From Bog-473 sp963779735 (GTDB taxonomy: Bacteria; Actinomycetota; Acidimicrobiia; Acidimicrobiales; RAAP-2): DNA of 64,000 nt. Each line of letters opens with the position of its first letter. Position 1 is the stretch's first letter. Of the stretch, positions 62,903 through 64,000 are shown piece by piece. Where the stretch lies: contig CAVZZJ010000002.1 in NCBI GenBank assembly GCA_963779735.1, forward strand, positions 186,001-250,000, in the 5' to 3' direction. The position numbers and the translations under genes were made by a program. The notes below the pieces were generated by a model. That model searched no databases. It was not told where the DNA came from and worked only from the letters and a program-made list of their open reading frames with translations.

Positions 62903-63850
62903 TTGATCAAGACATTGAACTTGCTTGGCCATCAGGTGTCCTTCACCACCTCAGACGACGACTACTACCTCGAAACCATGCCTTCGGAGGGGCCAACCGA
63001 TATTGAAGAACTCTTCGAGGCGTTTTGTGGAGAGGGCTGCGGCGTTGTTGACGTGGGCGCCAACATCGGAGTGACCACGGTGATCGCCGGATTGCTGGTA
63101 CCTGCCGGCTGCGTGCTGGCGCTCGAGCCCGTATCAGAGACGTTTGAGTATCTCGCACGCAACATCGCTGATTCGAACCTTACAAACGTCAAGTGCTTCA
63201 ACAAGGCCGCCGGGTCCAGCGAAGGTCATGTTCGACTTGTCACCCGGCCGGGACACAGCTTCGCAGCCTTTGTCGGTTACGACGAGGTGCTGGCTCGGTA
63301 CACCGAGTATGACGAGGAGCGAGTTGAGTCGATCACCTTGGATCAGCTCGTGGCGAGTGAAGAGCTCGCCCGAGTCGATTTCATCAAGATAGACGTCGAG
63401 GGATTCGAGTTGGAGGTCCTACGCGGGTCCGCTCGAGTTCTTGAGAGATTTCGACCCACAGTCTTGTTAGAGGCGAACCATTACTGCCTGAATGTCTTTA
63501 GGCGCATCTCATTGGTCGATTTCACCGAAGAGATTCTCTCGTACTTTCCAATCACGTTTGCCGTCGACGCGACGCTGGAAATTCTTGATCTGACGTTGCC
63601 GGAGAACCATCCGGTGTTCTTTCATGACAACGTTGTGCTCGGTAAGTATCAGAATCTCTTATGCGGATTTGACCCCTCCATCAAGGGTGAGCTGGAACGG
63701 CTGCGAGACAAAGGTCGTATCCCTGACGTCCCACCGGGTGATGCCGCGCTGGATCAGGAGGTCGAGCGTCCGACCGTCGCCGCACGTTCGGACAGATGGC
63801 GCCGTCGTGCCGCTGACCTCTTTCCGAAGAAGAGAGCAGCCTCCCGGTGA
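62903..63850 (+). CDS. FkbM-family SAM-dependent methyltransferase
   Basis: A 315-residue protein. The SAM site is VVDVGANIGVTTVIAGLLVP and VLALEPVSETFEYLARNI. The FkbM signature VDFIKIDVEGFELEVLRGSA and FRPTVLLEANHYC follow. FkbM enzymes O-methylate sugars or polyketides, often in surface-glycan clusters. It begins at a TTG with AGGAG about 12 nt upstream. The gene is visibly richer in A and T than the rest of the window, suggesting it was acquired separately or opens a glycan-type region beyond the edge. The C-terminal tail is basic. Confidence 0.86.
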   Translation: MIKTLNLLGHQVSFTTSDDDYYLETMPSEGPTDIEELFEAFCGEGCGVVDVGANIGVTTVIAGLLVPAGCVLALEPVSETFEYLARNIADSNLTNVKCFNKAAGSSEGHVRLVTRPGHSFAAFVGYDEVLARYTEYDEERVESITLDQLVASEELARVDFIKIDVEGFELEVLRGSARVLERFRPTVLLEANHYCLNVFRRISLVDFTEEILSYFPITFAVDATLEILDLTLPENHPVFFHDNVVLGKYQNLLCGFDPSIKGELERLRDKGRIPDVPPGDAALDQEVERPTVAARSDRWRRRAADLFPKKRAASR

Positions 63851-63962
63851 GGTCGGTCTCGGACCGCCTAGCGACACCAGCCAAGCGTTACATTGGTGGA
63901 CCTTATGGGACGGCTTTCAAACCCTCCCGAGACGCTAAAATGTGCTTCTGACCAGGGAGGAT

Positions 63963-64000
63963 ATGACGCTCCCCCGCCCAGGCGGACGAGGTCGAAGAGC
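63963..64000 (+). CDS. Possible start of a gene running off the window
   Basis: AGGGAGG (63954-63960) precedes an ATG at 63963, and the frame stays open to the window end (MTLPRPGGRGRRA). The spacing to the ATG is short, so this is only a possibility. The 110 bp before it hold nothing else I recognise. Confidence 0.2.
   Translation, partial: MTLPRPGGRGRR

Overview
The window is high-GC DNA with frequent GTG starts, several apparently leaderless promoters (a -10 box 6-7 nt before the start codon), genes packed with 4-nt GTGA/ATGA overlaps, and actinobacterial families such as a DesA3-type desaturase/reductase pair, an ECF42 sigma factor with its DGPF partner, NarL-type two-component proteins and DUF4389. 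An actinobacterium is very likely. An Acidimicrobiia-like lineage is only a guess. I see no rRNA, tRNA, CRISPR array, insertion sequence or prophage.

Layout. 1-2.2 kb: a decayed DUF4389 gene, a DinB-fold protein and a crotonase. 2.2-8.3 kb: a GT39 mannosyltransferase-like enzyme with a 15-bp tandem repeat, a membrane protein, an OmpR-type two-component pair and a secreted protein. 8.3-20 kb: a signalling region with two response regulators, a large NarL-type sensor kinase, a response regulator fused to a class III nucleotide cyclase, and remnants of an ABC exporter. A divergent operon follows: cyclic-nucleotide-binding protein, metallo-beta-lactamase-fold hydrolase, FAD oxidoreductase and FtsX-type permease. 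20-24.2 kb: cydD, cydC and ppk2, translationally coupled. 24.2-39.3 kb: mostly housekeeping and lipid genes, namely a phosphatase, zinc-ribbon protein, Nudix hydrolase, EEP nuclease, AsnC regulator divergent from a fused indolepyruvate:ferredoxin oxidoreductase, methyltransferase, ferredoxin reductase plus desaturase, NRDE protein, EttA, ECF42 module and dienelactone hydrolase.

39.3-57.1 kb is a catabolic island. It holds a TetR regulator, two Rieske oxygenases, an enoyl-CoA hydratase, a two-gene acyl-CoA dehydrogenase, 2-oxoacid dehydrogenase E1 alpha/beta with a stand-alone lipoyl protein, a fumarylacetoacetase-family hydrolase, a CaiB-type CoA-transferase, two amidohydrolases, a LuxE/LuxC pair and an epoxide hydrolase. 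Together these suggest oxygenation, CoA activation, beta-oxidation-like degradation and hydrolytic ring or C-C cleavage of a cyclic substrate that I cannot identify. 57-64 kb: a potassium channel, a FUSC transporter with a MarR regulator and twin operators, an internally deleted alcohol dehydrogenase, glutaminase and an AT-richer FkbM methyltransferase.

Six otherwise well-conserved genes each carry one small indel (an ABC ATPase, an MBL hydrolase, an FAD oxidoreductase, EttA, a Rieske oxygenase and a CoA-transferase). Most sit in short GC runs, and one is in the housekeeping gene ettA, so sequence or assembly error is a serious alternative to real gene decay. The most interesting area is 9.5-17.5 kb. 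It looks like a phosphorelay-controlled cyclic-nucleotide circuit in which kinase, cyclase and candidate cyclic-nucleotide receptor sit side by side.
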